Shown: piece after piece, positions 33,911-42,145 of the stretch | Position numbering within the stretch: position 1 is the stretch's first letter | How the letters are laid out: every line of letters begins with the position of its first letter | NCBI RefSeq assembly: GCF_943169635.2 | Contig: NZ_OW968186.1 | Location: 310,001-374,000, forward strand | Reading direction: 5' to 3' | Source: Fenollaria sporofastidiosus | GTDB taxonomy: Bacteria; Bacillota; Clostridia; Tissierellales; Peptoniphilaceae | Length of the DNA: 64,000 nt | The notes under the pieces: model-generated | Told to the model about the DNA's origin: nothing | Databases searched by the model: none | What the model saw: only the letters and a program-made list of their open reading frames with translations | Program-made: the position numbers and the translations under genes

Positions 33911-35257
33911 TTAGAATATTCCAAGTCCTCTTACGAAGATTACTATCAATACGAATGGTAGTACGTATGAAACGTATTTCAATACCTTTGGTACCTTTAA
34001 TGAGTTTGCTCCTGTGTTAACATCTTCTCTGAATACATCGAATTTCCACTTAAATAATGTGTATAGTATTAATGCTATCGCACCTAGTGGCATTAGGATG
34101 TTGCCTGATAAGAAGTCTGCGAAGTCAAACATATTTCTTCCTAGTATTGTTACGTCTTTTAGTATATTTTGTCCAAATATTGTTAGTAAACCTACTATAA
34201 AGATTGAAGCTAGTGCGTAAACAACGCCTTTCTTTCTGCTTATCTTTAATAACTCTGAGAATGATGAACTTACTGGCTCTAGGTAACCTAGTGCTGATGA
34301 TAATGCTGCAAAGAACATTAGTAGGAAGAATAATACTCCGAAGAATCTTCCGAATGGTAAGTGCATAAATACGTTACTCATTGTTATGAATAAAAGGTTT
34401 GAACCTGAGTCTGCTGGTAGGTTAAGTGCGAATACTGCAGGGAATATAGCAAAGCCTGCTATAAGTGCTGCTAATGTATCGAAGCCTATAACCATAAGAC
34501 CGTCTGTTGGTATATCAGAATCTTTGTTTAGGTATGAACCATAGACGAAAGCTCCTCCACTTGCTATACCTACTGAGAAGAAGCATTGTCCTAAGGCTGC
34601 AAGTATTGATTCTGAGTTAATCTTTGAGAAGTCTACGTTCATATACCACTTAACGCCTTCCATAGCGTTAGGTAATGTTACTGATCTAACTACAACTAGT
34701 ACTAGCATTATAAATAGTGCTGGCATCATAAACTTACAAGCTTTTTCCAAGCCGTCGTTTAAGTTTTGTGCTGAGATTATACCTATAATTACTGTACATA
34801 CTAGTGTGAATATTACGAGTGTTGCTGGGCTATCTATCATTTTTGCGAAAGTTTCAGCATATTGTTCTGTTGCAAAGCCTGCCATCTCGCCTGTTGCCAT
34901 CTTTATAAGATAGTTTAGTATCCAACCCATTATTTGTATATAATAAGTTAGTATAAAGAATGCGCTTAGTACGCCTAGCCAACCAAAGCTTGTCCAAGGA
35001 CTGCCTTTTTTAGTTAGCTTTCTCATACCTAGGATAGGGCTCGCTTGTGCTTTTCTTCCAAGTGCTACTTCCATGTAGAATAGAGGTATTCCGATGAACA
35101 CGCATATTAGTAAGTAAACTAATACGAACGCTCCACCTCCATTTGTTCCTACTAAATAAGGGAACCTCCATACGTTTCCTAAGCCGATGGAAAATCCGGC
35201 TGCCGCCATGATATATCCAAATCTACTATTCCAAGTACCTCTACTTTTGTCGCTCAT
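33911..35257 (-). CDS. Sodium:neurotransmitter symporter (SNF) family transporter
   Basis: The 448-residue multi-spanning protein starts with the SNF signature WNSRFGYIMAAAGFSIGLGNVWRFPY (TM1 with the Na+/substrate unwound helix) and has about 11 to 12 membrane segments of LeuT type, such as TM6 ILAALGQCFFSVGIASGGAFVYGSY. It lies 15 bp downstream of the grdB-like gene in the reductase operon. It therefore probably imports the Stickland acceptor amino acid (glycine, or the methylated derivatives sarcosine/betaine) with Na+. The start MSDKSRGTW follows GGAGGTGTAGTT. Confidence 0.88.
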   Translation of the reverse strand: MSDKSRGTWNSRFGYIMAAAGFSIGLGNVWRFPYLVGTNGGGAFVLVYLLICVFIGIPLFYMEVALGRKAQASPILGMRKLTKKGSPWTSFGWLGVLSAFFILTYYIQIMGWILNYLIKMATGEMAGFATEQYAETFAKMIDSPATLVIFTLVCTVIIGIISAQNLNDGLEKACKFMMPALFIMLVLVVVRSVTLPNAMEGVKWYMNVDFSKINSESILAALGQCFFSVGIASGGAFVYGSYLNKDSDIPTDGLMVIGFDTLAALIAGFAIFPAVFALNLPADSGSNLLFITMSNVFMHLPFGRFFGVLFFLLMFFAALSSALGYLEPVSSSFSELLKISRKKGVVYALASIFIVGLLTIFGQNILKDVTILGRNMFDFADFLSGNILMPLGAIALILYTLFKWKFDVFREDVNTGANSLKVPKVLKYVSYVLPFVLIVIFVRGLGIF

Positions 35258-35272
35258 AACTACACCTCCACG

Positions 35273-36562
35273 CTATGCTTTAAATATAGTTGGTTTGTCT
35301 ACCTTTGTTTGTAATGCTTTGATTGCTCTTTCTACTAATTCCTCTCTTAGGCCTTCTTCACGAGCACCTAATTCTGGATTTCCAACTGGATATGGAATTG
35401 CTACAGTTGGAACAATTCTGTTTGCACCTACTGATTGTGAAATTGTAGTTATAGTAGCCATGTGTACTATAGGGATACCATATCTTTCTATTTCTTTTAC
35501 TATTGTTGCACCGCAACGTGTACAAGTACCTCACGTACTAGTCAATATTACGCCGTCAACATGTGCATCTTTTAATTCTTGTCCGATTTCTTTACCGAAT
35601 CTTCTAGCGTTGGCAACTGATGTACCAGTACCTGTTGTTGTATAGAAGTATTTGTAAACTCCGCCAATAACGCCTTCTTTTTTAAGTCTTGTTAATTGAT
35701 CTAGTGGAGCAACTCTGTCGGCCTTTGCGTTACAATATACTGGGTCGAAACCACCGTGGATTGTAATGAACTTGCCTTTTAGCTCGTCTAAATCGCTTAC
35801 ATCATACTTAGCCCACTTTTGAGCTGAAGCTGATTGAACTTTGTCTGGGTTGCCTAGAGGAACAACACCACCTGTTGTAACAAGTGCGATAACTGCCTTC
35901 TTCATATCAGCAATAGGGGAAGCTGGTTCTACTTCGTCAAATTCTGGCATTGGAAGTTCTGTTTCGAACTCTTCGCCTTTGAATCTCTTAAGAAGCATTT
36001 CAACTGCTCTTCTAGCACCAATCTTGTCAGAGAATTCAGTTAAACGTCTACCTTGTGGCATATAACCGTCTTCCTTTGGAGTAAGGCTCTTGCCTTCGAT
36101 AATCTTATTAACTAAAGCTGCCATATCATGGATAGCTTCCTTCATCTTAGCAGCTGAGTCAGCTGTTTCAATGATGTAGCTGTTTAGTCTGCACATATCA
36201 ACTGCAGGGTTTTCAATATACATACCAGTAACTACAGGTACGTTCTTGTCTTTTAGTAGGTTAATAACACCAGAGCAAGCCATACCATATCTACCAGCAT
36301 TGAATGCAGGTCCTGCTACAACTACGTCAGGTTGAACCTTTTCAAAAACATCTAATATAAATTTGTCTGATACTTCTTTATTTTCATTGTAGTAGTTGTC
36401 ACCGCAGATGATAGTACCAACAACGTGACCATCAACTAAAGCCTTATCAAAAGCTTGTGCGCAACCTACTGCTTTTTCTTCGAAATGTGGTTCGTAATCA
36501 GCTTTGTCTTCCCCACCTATTTGTCCGAAGAATTGATTTACATAGTATAATATTTTTTTCAT
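35273..36562 (-). CDS. grdB: Selenoprotein B (GrdB/GrdF family) of glycine/sarcosine reductase, UGA = selenocysteine
   Basis: Two frames, 36562-35534 (343 codons) and the downstream part to 35273, are continuous if the TGA at 35531-35533 is read as Sec. The junction is ILTST-U-GTCTRCG, the UxxCxxC motif typical of the ~47-kDa substrate-binding subunit of glycine, sarcosine or betaine reductase protein B. The full product is about 429 residues, the family length. A hairpin GTTGC-GGT-GCAAC (35505-35517) starts 13 nt after the UGA with GG in the apical loop, as expected for a bacterial SECIS. The N-terminus LYYVNQFFGQIGGEDKAD and GTIICGDNYYNE match the family. Glycine versus sarcosine versus betaine specificity cannot be settled by eye. 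It is flanked by a grdE-like gene (9 bp upstream) and the SNF symporter. Confidence 0.93.
35505..35517 (-). promoter_or_regulatory. SECIS-like hairpin downstream of the selenocysteine UGA
   Basis: Minus-strand GTTGC, loop GGT, GCAAC; it starts 13 nt after the TGA at 35531-35533. The stem-with-GGU-loop architecture resembles SelB-binding SECIS elements, such as that of E. coli fdhF. Confidence 0.7.
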
Positions 36563-36571
36563 AAATACCTC

Positions 36572-37858
36572 CTAGTAAAGCTTAACTGTTAGGTTATGGA
36601 AGCCTATCTCAGAAGTTGAACCGATAACTGCGTTAAGTTCGCATACTATAGTTCCTTTTTCTGCATCATAGCATCCGTCCCATCCACCTGCTAAGTTCTT
36701 AATAGCTTCAACGTTACCAATAATCTTATCTGCTTTTTCTAGGTGAACTAAGTGAGATACGTTACCTGTAGAAACTACAGCGCAAGCTTCCTTCTTAGCG
36801 TCAGCTAGTGGTTGAGAGTCTCCAGCCCAACCTGAGCACTCGTCAGTGATTAGAACTGATTTGATACCAGCCTTTTCAAGACCAGCAGAAATCATAACTA
36901 AGTCTGAGTCTGGGTTACCGTAACCTTCTTCAGAGATTACAACGCCGTCAGCTGCAAGCATCTTGCAAAGCTTAACAGTATAGTCGCAAGTTCTAAACTT
37001 ACCATCAAGAGTAGTTAACTCTGGAACCATAATCTCTCCAATGAAGTTTATAGTCTTGCCGTGTTCTTTGTATAATTCCTTAATAACAGAGTTGTTTTGA
37101 TGTTGGAAAGTAGTTATCTTGTCACATGCAGCAACACAGTTACCACTTACAACAGCTCCGTCAAGCTCTTCATTTGGATGAAGAAGAGTTGGAAGAATCT
37201 TCTTAACGTCAACGCCGTAGATATATACGTCGTGAAGTAAACCTTGAGCTATCATCATTTGAGCATAGACAACTCTTGGTAGATCTTTTAATCTTTCAGA
37301 TTCAGTCTTGATGTCCTTAAGCTCAAATACTTCAGTATTGTCAGCTTCAACATGTTCAAGAGCGTTTCCTAAGTATTCTGCTGCCTTAAGACCTACAAGT
37401 CTTGCGCAAGTTTCGTGCTCATGTGGTTCGATATCCTTTCTAGCCTTGATGTCAACAACAACATTCAATGTTTTAGAGAATGGAGTGTAGTCAGCACCTT
37501 CGCCCCACATATCGATGATACCTTCTTGGAAACCAACAACATCACCAACAGTAACAACAGCAACATTCTTCATAATCTTAGTTGTTCCGTCACCAAGTTG
37601 TTCTAATTCACCAGTAACTCCTGGGAACTTGTTAGTTCTACCTACCCTAAATCTAGGTTCAATACAGTCCTTAACAGGAATGATTCTAGTCTTTTCGCCA
37701 GGTTTTGCTAAGTCAATACCAATTTCAGTTACAAAATCAACTTCCTCTAGGCACTTAATCATTTCTTCCTTGTTGATATAAAGAGTTTTGTTCTCAACCT
37801 TAGTAACATCAGAGAATTTAACATCTTCAATCAAGCAATTTTGATACTCTAATCTCAT
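36572..37858 (-). CDS. grdE: Glycine/sarcosine/betaine reductase protein B proprotein (GrdE/GrdG family)
   Basis: A 428-residue proprotein. It is cleaved before a cysteine that becomes a pyruvoyl group, which forms a Schiff base with the substrate amine. The processing motif is visible as SGNCVAACDK with Asn240-Cys241, essentially the position known for GrdE. Other family features are MRLEYQNCLIEDVKFSDVT, PVKDCIEPRFRVG and VISEEGYGNPDSDLVM. Together with the selenoprotein subunit (9 bp downstream) it makes protein B. Substrate type (glycine versus sarcosine) is not certain. Genes for proteins A (grdA) and C (grdC/D) and thioredoxin are not in the window. Confidence 0.92.
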   Translation of the reverse strand: MRLEYQNCLIEDVKFSDVTKVENKTLYINKEEMIKCLEEVDFVTEIGIDLAKPGEKTRIIPVKDCIEPRFRVGRTNKFPGVTGELEQLGDGTTKIMKNVAVVTVGDVVGFQEGIIDMWGEGADYTPFSKTLNVVVDIKARKDIEPHEHETCARLVGLKAAEYLGNALEHVEADNTEVFELKDIKTESERLKDLPRVVYAQMMIAQGLLHDVYIYGVDVKKILPTLLHPNEELDGAVVSGNCVAACDKITTFQHQNNSVIKELYKEHGKTINFIGEIMVPELTTLDGKFRTCDYTVKLCKMLAADGVVISEEGYGNPDSDLVMISAGLEKAGIKSVLITDECSGWAGDSQPLADAKKEACAVVSTGNVSHLVHLEKADKIIGNVEAIKNLAGGWDGCYDAEKGTIVCELNAVIGSTSEIGFHNLTVKLY

Positions 37859-37872
37859 AATCTACCCCTTCC

Positions 37873-38223
37873 TTATTTTTCTAATCCTTCCTTAAGAAGA
37901 ACTACATCTAAGAGTTTATAGTCATCACCGTTTTCGTAATCTGGCCTTCTTACGCCCATAGTGTTATTGTAAGTATCAATAGAATTCTCGATGACCTCAA
38001 TCGATTTTTCACTGAAACCCTTCCTTAACGCTACGCTTCTAAACGGCGAGTAAAACATCCTGATTGATGCAGCAAGTGGATGAGTCACCAAAGAATACCC
38101 TAAATGTGTAAGATCTCTTACCTTGTGTAGCACATCCAAGTAATCTCCATCGACCTTTATAGTGTTTTCGTACTCGCTAAGCACTCGATCATTATTCGTA
38201 ACAATTACGATATCCTTGTTCAT
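37873..38223 (-). CDS. grdX: GrdX-like protein
   Basis: A ~116-residue cytoplasmic protein typically encoded at the head of grd operons; its biochemical role is not established. It begins NKDIVIVTNNDRVL and contains YLDVLHKVRDLTHLGYSLVTHPLAASIRMFYSPFRSV, characteristic of GrdX. I prefer the ATG at 38223: GGAGGATGATT precedes it at proper spacing, while the ATG at 38229 overlaps the ribosome-binding site. First gene of grdX-grdE-grdB-symporter, 15 bp before grdE, behind two operator-like palindromes. Confidence 0.85.
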   Translation of the reverse strand: MNKDIVIVTNNDRVLSEYENTIKVDGDYLDVLHKVRDLTHLGYSLVTHPLAASIRMFYSPFRSVALRKGFSEKSIEVIENSIDTYNNTMGVRRPDYENGDDYKLLDVVLLKEGLEK

Positions 38224-38273
38224 AATCATCCTCCTTATACATAAATTAAACCATATAGAGCAAAAAAAGAAAA

Positions 38274-38317
38274 GTTAGAGCTCTAACAGTTTTTTTCAAT
38301 TTTGTTAGTGCACTAAC
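38274..38317. promoter_or_regulatory. Twin 14-bp palindromes upstream of the grd operon
   Basis: GTTAGAGCTCTAAC (38274-38287) and GTTAGTGCACTAAC (38304-38317) are perfect palindromes of consensus GTTAGWGCWCTAAC. Their centres are exactly 30 bp apart, about three helical turns, so a dimeric regulator could bind both on one face. They lie 51-94 nt before the grdX ATG; a weak -35-like TTGAAA sits between them on the minus strand. Confidence 0.75.
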
Positions 38318-38447
38318 AGTTTTGGTATTAAATTTATTAATCCTTGCTATTGATAATATGCTGAAGTGTATATAGGGTTAATGTGAAAATAGAGATAAAA
38401 AGTGTTTTTCAAAAACAAAACTCAAAATTTAAAACTAAGAAACTAGG

Positions 38448-38575
38448 CATATAGTAGGAGCATCTCTATACATATGAAGCCACACATATAGTAGGAGCCA
38501 CGCATATAGTTGGAGCCTTGCTATATAGTCAGAGGCTTCATATACAATTAGAGGCTCGCTATATAATTAGAGGCG
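38448..38575. repeat. Six-unit imperfect ~20-bp tandem repeat in the arcC-grdX gap
   Basis: Units such as CATATAGTAGGAGC, CATATAGTTGGAGC, CTATATAGTCAGAGGC, CATATACAATTAGAGGC and CTATATAATTAGAGGC follow each other about every 20 bp. The region has no open reading frame. Similar units occur at 18110-18250. Confidence 0.75.
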
Positions 38576-38585
38576 TATAAAACAT

Positions 38586-38612
38586 AAAAAAAAGAAGTGC
38601 CCTGTGGCACCC
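38586..38612 (-). terminator. Second (distal) terminator of the arc operon
   Basis: GTGCC and GGCAC pair around ACAG, then TTC and a run of eight T follow on the minus strand. Confidence 0.7.
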
Positions 38613-38613
38613 A

Positions 38614-38643
38614 TAAAAAAAAGAGCAGACATAAATCTGCTCT
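38614..38643 (-). terminator. First terminator of the arc operon
   Basis: AGAGCAGAT and ATCTGCTCT-type arms pair (AGAGCAGA / TCTGCTCT) over TTTATG, followed by eight T on the minus strand, 15 nt past the arcC stop. Confidence 0.85.
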
Positions 38644-38657
38644 TTCATATATTTCTA

Positions 38658-39560
38658 TTACTTAGAAATTATTGTTCCAGTCTTTCCTTCGATACCTTCG
38701 CCTGCTTTTTCAAGTGATGTGATTAAACTTACTCTGCCTGGTTTCGACTCTGCAAACATGATTGCTGCTTCAACTTTTGGAAGCATTGATCCTTTTGCGA
38801 AGTGTCCTTCTTCTGAGTACTTTTTCATCTCATCTACTGTTACTTTGCTAAGCTCTTCTTGGTTTTCTTTACCGAAGTTTATGGCAACTTTTTCAACCGC
38901 TGTTAGTATGATTAGTTGATCTGCATCAACTATCTCAGCAAGTTTTTCTGAAGCGAAGTCTTTGTCGATAACTGCTGCTACGCCTTGGTAGCCTTCGCCA
39001 TCTTTAATAACTGGGATTCCGCCGCCGCCAACTGTGATTACAACGTCTCCTGCTTCGATTAGGTGACTAACAACATCTTTTTCAACAACGTCGATTGGCT
39101 TTGGTGAAGCTACAACTCTTCTGTAACCTCTACCTGCGTCTTCTACGTATGTGTCGCCTGTTGCCGCACTAAGTTTTTCAGCTTCTTCTTTTGAGTAGAA
39201 TAGACCGATAGGCTTAGTTGGGTTTTGGAATGCTTTGTCATCTTTATCTACTAGTACTTGTGTTATAACTGTTGCTACGTTCTTTTTGATACCTCTTTTG
39301 TTTAATTCTGCCTTGATGGCATTTTGTAAGTGGTATCCGATGTAGCCTTGGCTCATTGCACCGCATTCTGCAAATGGCATCTCGCCTTTGAATGCGTTGT
39401 TGATAAGGCCTACTTGAGGGCCATTACCGTGAGCGATGGTAACTTTGTTACCTTGTTCGATTAAGTCGACAATTGGTTTTGCTGTCTTCTTAACTAGTTC
39501 TTTTTGTTCTGCACAAGTTTTGCCTAGAGCGTTGCCGCCTAATGCAACTACTACCTTCAT
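38658..39560 (-). CDS. arcC: Carbamate kinase
   Basis: Last step of the arginine deiminase pathway: carbamoyl phosphate + ADP gives ATP, CO2 and ammonia. The 300-residue protein has VVALGGNALG at the N-terminus, the amino-acid-kinase-fold motifs HGNGPQVGLI, VVASPKPIDVVE and ITVGGGGIPVI, and the C-terminal KGSMLPKVEAAI. It starts 1 bp after the arcB stop, so it is tightly coupled. Confidence 0.96.
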   Translation of the reverse strand: MKVVVALGGNALGKTCAEQKELVKKTAKPIVDLIEQGNKVTIAHGNGPQVGLINNAFKGEMPFAECGAMSQGYIGYHLQNAIKAELNKRGIKKNVATVITQVLVDKDDKAFQNPTKPIGLFYSKEEAEKLSAATGDTYVEDAGRGYRRVVASPKPIDVVEKDVVSHLIEAGDVVITVGGGGIPVIKDGEGYQGVAAVIDKDFASEKLAEIVDADQLIILTAVEKVAINFGKENQEELSKVTVDEMKKYSEEGHFAKGSMLPKVEAAIMFAESKPGRVSLITSLEKAGEGIEGKTGTIISK

Positions 39561-39561
39561 T

Positions 39562-40563
39562 CTATAGTTTTCCTATAGTTGCTACCATAACGGCTTTGAT
39601 AGTGTGCATTCTGTTTTCAGCTTCGTCAAATACTCTTGAGTACTTGCTTCTGAATACTTCATCTGTAACTTCCATTTCTTTTAAGCCGTATTTTTCACCA
39701 ATTTCTGCACCGATCTTAGTGTTAAGGTCGTGGAAACTTGGCAAGCAGTGTAAGAAGATAACGTGTTCATTGCCTGTAGCTTTGATCATCTTCATATCTA
39801 CTTGATATGGTTTTAGAAGTTTGATTCTTTCTTCGAATTTGTCTTCTTCGCCCATTGATACCCAAACGTCTGTATAGATAACGTCTGCGCCTTTTACTGC
39901 TTTCTTAACGTCTTCTTCGAATTCGATAGTTGCGCCTGTTACTTTAGAAACTTCTTCCATTTCTTTAACAAGTTCTTTTGATGGCCATAATTCCTTTGGA
40001 GCAAGTGCTACAAAGTGCATACCCATCTTAGCAGCGCCTATCATTAGGGAGTTACCCATATTGTTTCTAGCGTCGCCTACGTAAACGAATTTAACTTCGT
40101 TGAATGGCTTTGGCACATATTCTTTAACTGTCATGAAGTCAGCTAAGATTTGTGTTGGATGGTAAAGGTCTGTTAAACCGTTCCAAACTGGTACTCCTGC
40201 ATGTTTTGCAAGTGTATCAACTGTTTCTTGTTTGAAACCTCTAAATTCGATACCATCGTAGAATCTACCTAATACTTTTGCTGTATCTTCGATTGATTCT
40301 TTCTTGCCCATTTGTGAGTCTTGTGAACCTAAGAATGTAACTTGGCCACCTTCGTCCATACAAGCAACTTCGAATGAACATCTTGTTCTTGTACTAGTTT
40401 TTTCAAATAATAGTACGATGTTCTTTCTATCTAGTAAATCACCTTTAATACCTGCTCTCTTCTTAGCTTTTAAGTCGCTAGCAAGGTTTAATAGGTAGTG
40501 TATTTCATCTGGTGTAAAATCTTTTAGTGTGATGAAATTTCTGCCGTGTAAATTAACTGCCAT
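39562..40563 (-). CDS. arcB: Ornithine carbamoyltransferase, catabolic
   Basis: Splits citrulline with phosphate into ornithine and carbamoyl phosphate in the arginine deiminase pathway. At 333 residues it has the carbamoyl-phosphate loop EKTSTRTRCSFEVA (about 55-68), the ornithine-side DARNNMGNSLMIGAA and the HCLPSFHD motif (about 273). It lies between arcA and arcC in a single operon, which supports the catabolic assignment over biosynthetic ArgF. Confidence 0.96.
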   Translation of the reverse strand: MAVNLHGRNFITLKDFTPDEIHYLLNLASDLKAKKRAGIKGDLLDRKNIVLLFEKTSTRTRCSFEVACMDEGGQVTFLGSQDSQMGKKESIEDTAKVLGRFYDGIEFRGFKQETVDTLAKHAGVPVWNGLTDLYHPTQILADFMTVKEYVPKPFNEVKFVYVGDARNNMGNSLMIGAAKMGMHFVALAPKELWPSKELVKEMEEVSKVTGATIEFEEDVKKAVKGADVIYTDVWVSMGEEDKFEERIKLLKPYQVDMKMIKATGNEHVIFLHCLPSFHDLNTKIGAEIGEKYGLKEMEVTDEVFRSKYSRVFDEAENRMHTIKAVMVATIGKL

Positions 40564-40603
40564 GTTTTAATAACCTCCGTGTTTTTTAGTTTAGTTAATA
40601 TAA

Positions 40604-41827
40604 TTATTTAACGTCCTCTCTGTAAAGTGGCATAGACATACATCTTGGGCCCCCTCTACCTCTTGAAAGTTCATATGATGGCATTCTGTGTAATTTGATT
40701 CCTTCTTTTTCAAGTAGGTCATTTGTTACAACGTTTCTGTCATATACTACAACTTCGCCTGGAGCGATAGCTAATGTGTTTGAACCGTCGTTCCATTGTT
40801 CTCTTTGAGCGTCAATTCCTAATCCGCCGCCGCATCTGATTAGTTGAACTTTATCTAAGCCTAGATAGTGTGCTAGAACTTTGTCTAGTGAGTTCTTTTC
40901 TTCAGTTATAACGATCTTGTCGCCGTCTTTAACCATTGAATAAACTACTAGTGGTCCTTCAACTTCTGGATGGATAGTGAATTTATCTTTGTCAATCATT
41001 GTAAATACTGTGTCAAGGTGCATGAAAGCGTGTGATTGAGGGATGTTGATTGCAAGAACTGTCTTAAATTCGCCAGCGTTCAAAACGTTTTCAGCTAGTT
41101 TTTGAAGTGCTGCTGCTTCAGTTCTTTGAGAGATACCTACAGCTAATACATCTTTAGTAAGAATAAGTTGGTCTCCGCCTTCTGTGTGGAAAGTATCTGT
41201 TCTGTCATACCATCTAGGTACGTCTACTCCCTTGAACATTTCGTGATGGTCGTAGATATATTTACCAAATAATGTTTCTCTTCTTCTAACATTTGACCAC
41301 ATCTTGTTGATGGCAACACCGTGACCGATGTTTGCGAATGGGTCTCTTGTGAAGTAAGCGTTTGGCATTGGTACTGTTAAGAAATATCTGTCTGCGTCAG
41401 AGAAGTCAGCAAGTGTTTCTTTGCTTCTCTTAGTAAGCTCAGTCATTCTTGTACCAGCTATCATCTTCATAACCATATCCTTTTCAGACTTTTGTTGTAA
41501 CAAAATGTCCTTCATGATATATCTTTCGTTTGGTGTGTGAAGATCAGCTTCGTCTAAGAATTCTTCGATTAAGCTTTCTTTAAGGTTTTTGTCCTTAATT
41601 ACATCAGCAACTAGGTCTTCAAGATAATAAACTTCGCATCCACTTTCTTTTAAAATGTTTGCAAAGTAATCATGTTCTCTAAGTGCTTGATCTAGGTAAG
41701 GTACTTCGTCGAATAGTAGTTCTTGCATAGTATCTGGTGAAACGTTATTGATTTCTTCGCCAGGTCTGTGAAGGATTACTTTTCTAAGTTTACCAATTTC
41801 TGAATAAACTCTAACTCCTTTTTCCAT
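40604..41827 (-). CDS. arcA: Arginine deiminase
   Basis: Hydrolyses arginine to citrulline and ammonia. The 407-residue protein carries the guanidino-group-modifying signature: SEIGKLRKVILHRPG at the N-terminus, PNAYFTRDPFANIGHGV, FHTEGGDQLIL, HLDTVFTMID with the catalytic His, and the nucleophile Cys near the C-terminus in GRGGPRCMSMPLYRED. First gene of arcA-arcB-arcC; no arcD antiporter is present in the operon here. Confidence 0.97.
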   Translation of the reverse strand: MEKGVRVYSEIGKLRKVILHRPGEEINNVSPDTMQELLFDEVPYLDQALREHDYFANILKESGCEVYYLEDLVADVIKDKNLKESLIEEFLDEADLHTPNERYIMKDILLQQKSEKDMVMKMIAGTRMTELTKRSKETLADFSDADRYFLTVPMPNAYFTRDPFANIGHGVAINKMWSNVRRRETLFGKYIYDHHEMFKGVDVPRWYDRTDTFHTEGGDQLILTKDVLAVGISQRTEAAALQKLAENVLNAGEFKTVLAINIPQSHAFMHLDTVFTMIDKDKFTIHPEVEGPLVVYSMVKDGDKIVITEEKNSLDKVLAHYLGLDKVQLIRCGGGLGIDAQREQWNDGSNTLAIAPGEVVVYDRNVVTNDLLEKEGIKLHRMPSYELSRGRGGPRCMSMPLYREDVK

Positions 41828-41860
41828 AAAATCACTCCTTTATATTTTATTTGCAATTAC

Positions 41861-41921
41861 ATTTTAACATATGACAATTTAAAAAGCAAGTAATAAAATT
41901 ACAATTTATTTTTAAATTGTA
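41861..41921 (-). promoter_or_regulatory. arcA promoter with upstream inverted repeat
   Basis: On the minus strand TTGCTT (41884-41889) and TAAAAT (41861-41866) are 17 nt apart. Eleven bp upstream of the -35 lies a perfect inverted repeat, TACAATTTA-N4-TAAATTGTA (41900-41921), positioned like an activator site. Arginine deiminase operons are commonly controlled by ArgR/ArcR or Crp/Fnr proteins; which one binds is unknown. Confidence 0.7.
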
Positions 41922-42074
41922 CTAAATCGATATAGAAGTTTTATACTATAAGCAAGTTATTATTTATATATATATAATAGAAGGAAATCTTCTTTGAGAT
42001 AGACATATATGAAAAATATTTTTTAATGCTTTTTCGTTGTTACTATTTTGTATAGAATATTTGCCTCATTAGCC

Positions 42075-42111
42075 TTGTAAATGATTTTTTTATATTGTAT
42101 AATCATTTTGT
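42075..42111 (+). promoter_or_regulatory. Promoter and possible operator of the redox operon
   Basis: TTGTAA (42075-42080) and TATAAT (42098-42103) are 17 nt apart. An inverted repeat AAATGATT (42079-42086) / AATCATTT (42101-42108) spans the spacer and -10, as expected for a repressor such as the MarR protein encoded by the last gene of the operon. Confidence 0.7.
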
Positions 42112-42145
42112 AATTCGAAAGAAAAATTTTTATGGAGGTAAAAAA

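Noticed and set aside
35273..35461. Separate 62-aa gene downstream of grdB
   Set aside because: It is the C-terminal part of the selenoprotein after the UGA codon, not an independent gene.
38230..38657. Glycine riboswitch upstream of the grd operon
   Set aside because: No glycine aptamer core was recognised; the region is explained by palindromes, repeats and terminators.
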